This document shows positions 63,801 to 64,000 of a DNA stretch of 64,000 bases, piece by piece; position 1 is the stretch's first letter; each line of letters starts with the position of its first letter. The notes under the pieces were generated by a model that was not told the DNA's origin, searched no databases, and saw only the letters and a program-made list of their open reading frames with translations. Source of the DNA: Limnomonas spitsbergensis (Eukaryota > Chlorophyta > Chlorophyceae > Chlamydomonadales). The position numbers and the translations under genes are program-made. The DNA lies in the NCBI GenBank assembly GCA_037349105.1, contig JAYJMM010000032.1, forward strand, positions 1,578,501-1,642,500, read 5' to 3'.

Positions 63801-64000
63801 GACCACCTGCCGACCCAACCCTCCTGCCCTCCCACCGGACCACCCAGGTTCCGAAGCCCCCTCGTGCGACAAGCCCCCTGGCCCATGAGGGCGGGGCGGC
63901 AGGAGCAGTGGTCGTGCGGGACAGCACCCTGCCCTCCAGCACGCCCCCAGACGTCCTGGATCCCACACTCCAGGTGGGACCGGTCATGCTTATCACACAC
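48893..64000 (+). CDS. Long coiled-coil protein gene, 18 exons seen, 3' incomplete
   Basis: Exons: 48893-49034, 50520-50635, 50939-51075, 51731-51879, 53105-53226, 54720-54815, 55570-55656, 56505-56612, 57185-57289, 58777-58869, 59668-59709, 60452-60545, 61437-61534, 61751-61831, 62256-62324, 62938-63097, 63211-63332, 63848-63973; then a donor (CAG|GTGGGA) leads out of the window. All phases join, giving 649 codons so far. The N-terminus (MEALVDPRPEIRPWETTALK on) is helical and unfamiliar. A Gly/Ala/Ser linker encoded in exon 4 follows. From exon 6 to 16 the sequence is rich in Leu/Glu/Gln/Lys heptads (e.g. MLQQDLVLLEKRLELALNEV, then AEERRQRVDML), a long coiled coil. Exons 17-18 turn Ser/Pro-rich. 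It is probably a structural, cytoskeletal or tethering protein, but I do not recognise a family. Many exons sit next to tandem copies of their own edges, so choice of splice site is uncertain at exons 5, 10, 16 and 17. Confidence 0.85.
49080..49450 (+). repeat. ~60-bp minisatellite in intron 1
   Basis: Imperfect units with CGCATGGTGCTGTCACAGAC and ATGCCATGCACCCATGCCT. Intron 1 of the coiled-coil gene (49035-50519). The intron ends in a strongly pyrimidine-rich tract (about 50165-50519). Confidence 0.75.
51283..51450 (+). repeat. ~75-bp tandem repeat ending in TTTAGGG runs (intron 3)
   Basis: Units beginning GCCCAGAGGTCTAGGTGGCT at about 51283, 51359 and 51432, each of the first two ending in GTTCAGGRTTTTAGGGTTTA. 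A plant-telomere tract is therefore part of the amplified unit. A further TTTAGGG run lies at 51084-51101. Confidence 0.85.
51870..52745 (+). repeat. ~75-bp repeats copying the exon 4 donor (intron 4)
   Basis: The end of exon 4 and its donor (TATGCACCAG|GTGAGAGATTC) are echoed about ten times as GGCACCGG|GTGAGAGATTCAA or GGTGAGATATTCAAA, within ~75-bp units that also hold ATTCCAGATTGAGAGAGGGG and TGGGCCAGGCGGCAGTTACR. The ladder fills most of the first 870 bp of intron 4. Later units lose the GT or GG. Confidence 0.82.
53205..54265 (+). repeat. 34-bp repeats copying the exon 5 donor, 31 positions (intron 5)
   Basis: Exon 5 ends ATGGCAGGCCCACAG|GTGAAT at 53226. From there a unit of exactly 34 bp repeats, with donor positions at 53227 + 34n for n = 0 to 30, the last being CCCAG|GTAAGT at 54247. 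Most copies read GGCAGGCCCAYAKGTGAGTA followed by ACAGCTGTTGTCAT. Many are good donors (CAG|GTGAGT); others (TATGTGAGT, TATGCGAGT) are weaker. Confidence 0.95.
54340..54668 (+). repeat. 17-bp minisatellite, TTGGCCCCATCCTGCCC (intron 5)
   Basis: About 19 units of TTGGCCCCAYCCTGCCC in the same intron as the 34-bp donor ladder, just before exon 6. The long Pro/Leu/Trp and Gly/Gln frames across it are by-products. Confidence 0.93.
55175..55548 (+). repeat. CCACACTTCCCAGGTCC-type repeats (intron 6)
   Basis: Imperfect C/A/T-rich units (CACCACACTACCCCACACTT, CCCAGGTCCACTGCCACCTC) within intron 6 of the coiled-coil gene. Each CTTCCCAG is acceptor-like, but the following sequence does not match exon 7. 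Confidence 0.8.
56185..56530 (+). repeat. Four tandem copies of the exon 8 acceptor and start (intron 7)
   Basis: The true exon 8 starts CTCCCAG|GTGGCCATGCTGCAGCAAGA at 56505. Decayed copies precede it: CTAGTAATGCTGCAGCAACG (about 56194), CTTAGGCAGCCATGTTGCAG (about 56273) and TCTCAGGCGGCCATGTTGCAG (about 56415). Two of the copies keep an AG acceptor. Confidence 0.8.
56865..57150 (+). repeat. 30-bp minisatellite, intron 8
   Basis: About nine units of CCTAGCCATGCAAAACCTCA plus CCATGCACGG in intron 8 (56613-57184) of the coiled-coil gene. Rich in CATGCA words, as are the intron 1 and intron 12 repeats. Confidence 0.92.
57290..58315. other. Left part of intron 9, nothing assigned
   Basis: No exon was found that joins in phase. 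A segment around 57480-57590 is locally codon-like (repeated GATCCG words) but has a stop and no matching donor. A CCCTAAA run lies at about 58202-58232. Confidence 0.4.
58323..58782 (+). repeat. 56-bp repeats copying the exon 10 acceptor, 9 positions (intron 9)
   Basis: CTCTCTGCAG|GATGCTGAGCTGGCAATGCA recurs at an exact 56-bp spacing: CTGCAG at 58323, 58379, 58435, 58491, 58547 (mutated to CTGCAC), 58603, 58659, 58715 and 58771. The last is the true acceptor; there the copy continues into full exon 10. Each upstream copy has a pyrimidine tract (CCAACCCCCTCTCTGCAG), so eight of nine look usable. Confidence 0.95.
58930..59135 (+). pseudogene. Two decayed copies of exon 10 in intron 10
   Basis: 58935-59025 resembles exon 10 plus donor (GTGTAGCTGG..., AGGCTGCACTGCAGGAGGTG, ATGGACCAAATAGGGTGGGA versus ATGGACCAG|GTGGGGTGA). 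A weaker copy is at 59055-59130 (GGTGCAGCTAGCGGTCCTGG). Neither stays open in frame. With the acceptor ladder upstream, exon 10 has been copied on both sides. Confidence 0.7.
59168..59345 (+). repeat. ~81-bp tandem duplication, intron 10
   Basis: Units with GGGTATACGYCCCTGGTGAA, TGCTGTAGGCGACTGAGTTA and GATTGTACTTCAGGCAGCTG, two full copies and part of a third. Just downstream of the decayed exon 10 copies. Confidence 0.85.
59780..60060 (+). repeat. Imperfect GATGTAGCTGAA repeats, intron 11
   Basis: Repeats of TTGATGTAGCTGAAGCTGTTGC and AATTGGAGTGTTGGATGCAC, including a near-identical larger duplication (about 59877-59940 versus 59960-60020). Intron 11 of the coiled-coil gene. Confidence 0.8.
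60595..61258 (+). repeat. ~25-bp minisatellite, intron 12
   Basis: About 26 units of AGGCCATGCCATGCAAGATA plus YRGAC in intron 12 (60546-61436). The long Cys/His/Met-rich plus-strand and Trp/His/Leu-rich minus-strand frames are by-products. Confidence 0.95.
61661..61720 (+). pseudogene. Decayed upstream copy of exon 14
   Basis: TTTCAG|GTCTCTTCCCTTCAG ... TTGAGTCAGACCTGCTGGCC resembles exon 14 (TTCCAG|GTCTCCTCTCAAAAG ... GCTGAGTCAGCTCTGCTGGCC) 90 bp downstream. It has an in-frame TGA after ten codons and no donor. Confidence 0.7.
62006..62106 (+). repeat. Dispersed ~95-bp repeat, copy 2
   Basis: Same orientation and order of landmarks as 25148-25245 (TTGGACTT, AAAGTATGAGG, CCTAGAAAAC, GGGTGCGCTTGTGG, CCTCGTCG). 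Lies in intron 14 of the coiled-coil gene. Confidence 0.7.
62296..62400 (+). repeat. Duplication of exon 15 end plus donor
   Basis: CTCATGCTCTCGAGAATGGA then G|GTGAGCTC occurs at the end of exon 15 (donor at 62325) and again about 62 bp on (about 62366-62397), with TTTAGGGTTTAG between. Both donors are intact, so a longer exon 15 is possible. Confidence 0.85.
62707..62937 (+). pseudogene. Two upstream copies of the exon 16 start
   Basis: Acceptor plus exon start (CCCAG|GATCGTCATCATGACC; CCCAG|GATCGTCATCATGGCC) at 62707 and 62815 precede the full exon 16 (CCCAG|GACCGTCATTATGAAC at 62938). All three begin in the same phase and encode DRH-type starts followed by LKAL. The second copy meets a TGA after twelve codons and neither has a donor, so only the third gives an open exon. 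Confidence 0.85.
63315..63480 (+). repeat. 42-bp repeats copying the exon 17 donor, 4 positions (intron 17)
   Basis: Exon 17 ends ATGGTGCTGGTAGATCCG|GTGAGT (donor at 63333). Exact 42-bp copies follow with donor positions at 63375 (GTGGGT), 63417 (GCGAGT) and 63459 (GTGGTA). 42 is a multiple of three and the first copies are open, so use of the second donor would add 14 residues in frame. Confidence 0.92.
63545..63840 (+). repeat. CCACCTAACCACCTGACCAC-type repeat, intron 17
   Basis: Irregular units of ACCACCTGACCACCTGMCGG and CCCAACCCTCCTGCCCTCCC fill the intron up to the exon 18 acceptor (CACCCAG at 63847). Exon sequence is not included in the unit. Confidence 0.9.

Overview
The window looks like nuclear DNA of a green alga (Chlorophyta in the broad sense). 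The reasons are: genes with many short exons and GT-AG introns (donors mostly GTGAGT or GTGGGT), many interstitial TTTAGGG/CCCTAAA tracts (the plant-type telomere repeat), two longin R-SNAREs of the plant VAMP72 type, and an F-box-like/ankyrin protein with a 'WPEHAPRADCQDG' repeat style that I associate with green algae. The species cannot be named from sequence alone. Repeats occupy most of the window.

Layout. (1) 1-12199 is a satellite of about 100 near-identical ~100-bp G-rich units, interrupted by eight copies of a ~231-bp spacer and showing large higher-order duplications (3,219, 7,131 and 1,015 bp offsets). The same satellite returns inverted at 25690-26436. Between the two arrays lies a ~13.5-kb block. 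It holds minisatellites, a decayed leucine-rich-repeat gene (about 15570-16960), a head-to-head telomere-repeat junction (16840-16907), and a ~6.7-kb minus-strand gag-like retroelement reading frame broken by two in-frame stops and two frameshifts (17038-23782). (2) 26437-32280 contains a small repeat cluster and two decayed, divergently oriented non-LTR (LINE) reverse transcriptase copies. (3) 32281-42027 holds two complete VAMP72-type R-SNARE genes, head to head across 242 bp. The minus gene has 7 exons and 218 residues. The plus gene has 6 exons, with three tandem copies of its last, transmembrane-encoding exon. Both could be assembled exon by exon with every reading phase consistent. (4) 42028-48892 is mostly non-coding, with one single-exon F-box-like/ankyrin gene (46059-46958) and a tRNA-derived SINE-like element. 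(5) 48893 to the right edge is one long coiled-coil gene, for which I resolve 18 phase-consistent exons (649 codons, 3' incomplete). Its introns are full of minisatellites.

Most interesting signal. In the two long plus-strand genes, and probably the decayed LRR gene, the intronic repeats are not random. Again and again the repeated unit is the exon-intron boundary itself: exon 3' end plus donor, or acceptor plus exon 5' end. Examples are 31 donors at an exact 34-bp spacing, 9 acceptor positions at an exact 56-bp spacing, 4 donors at an exact 42-bp spacing, and whole-exon triplications. This suggests a genome-wide habit of tandem duplication seeded at splice junctions, giving ladders of alternative splice sites and decaying exon copies.
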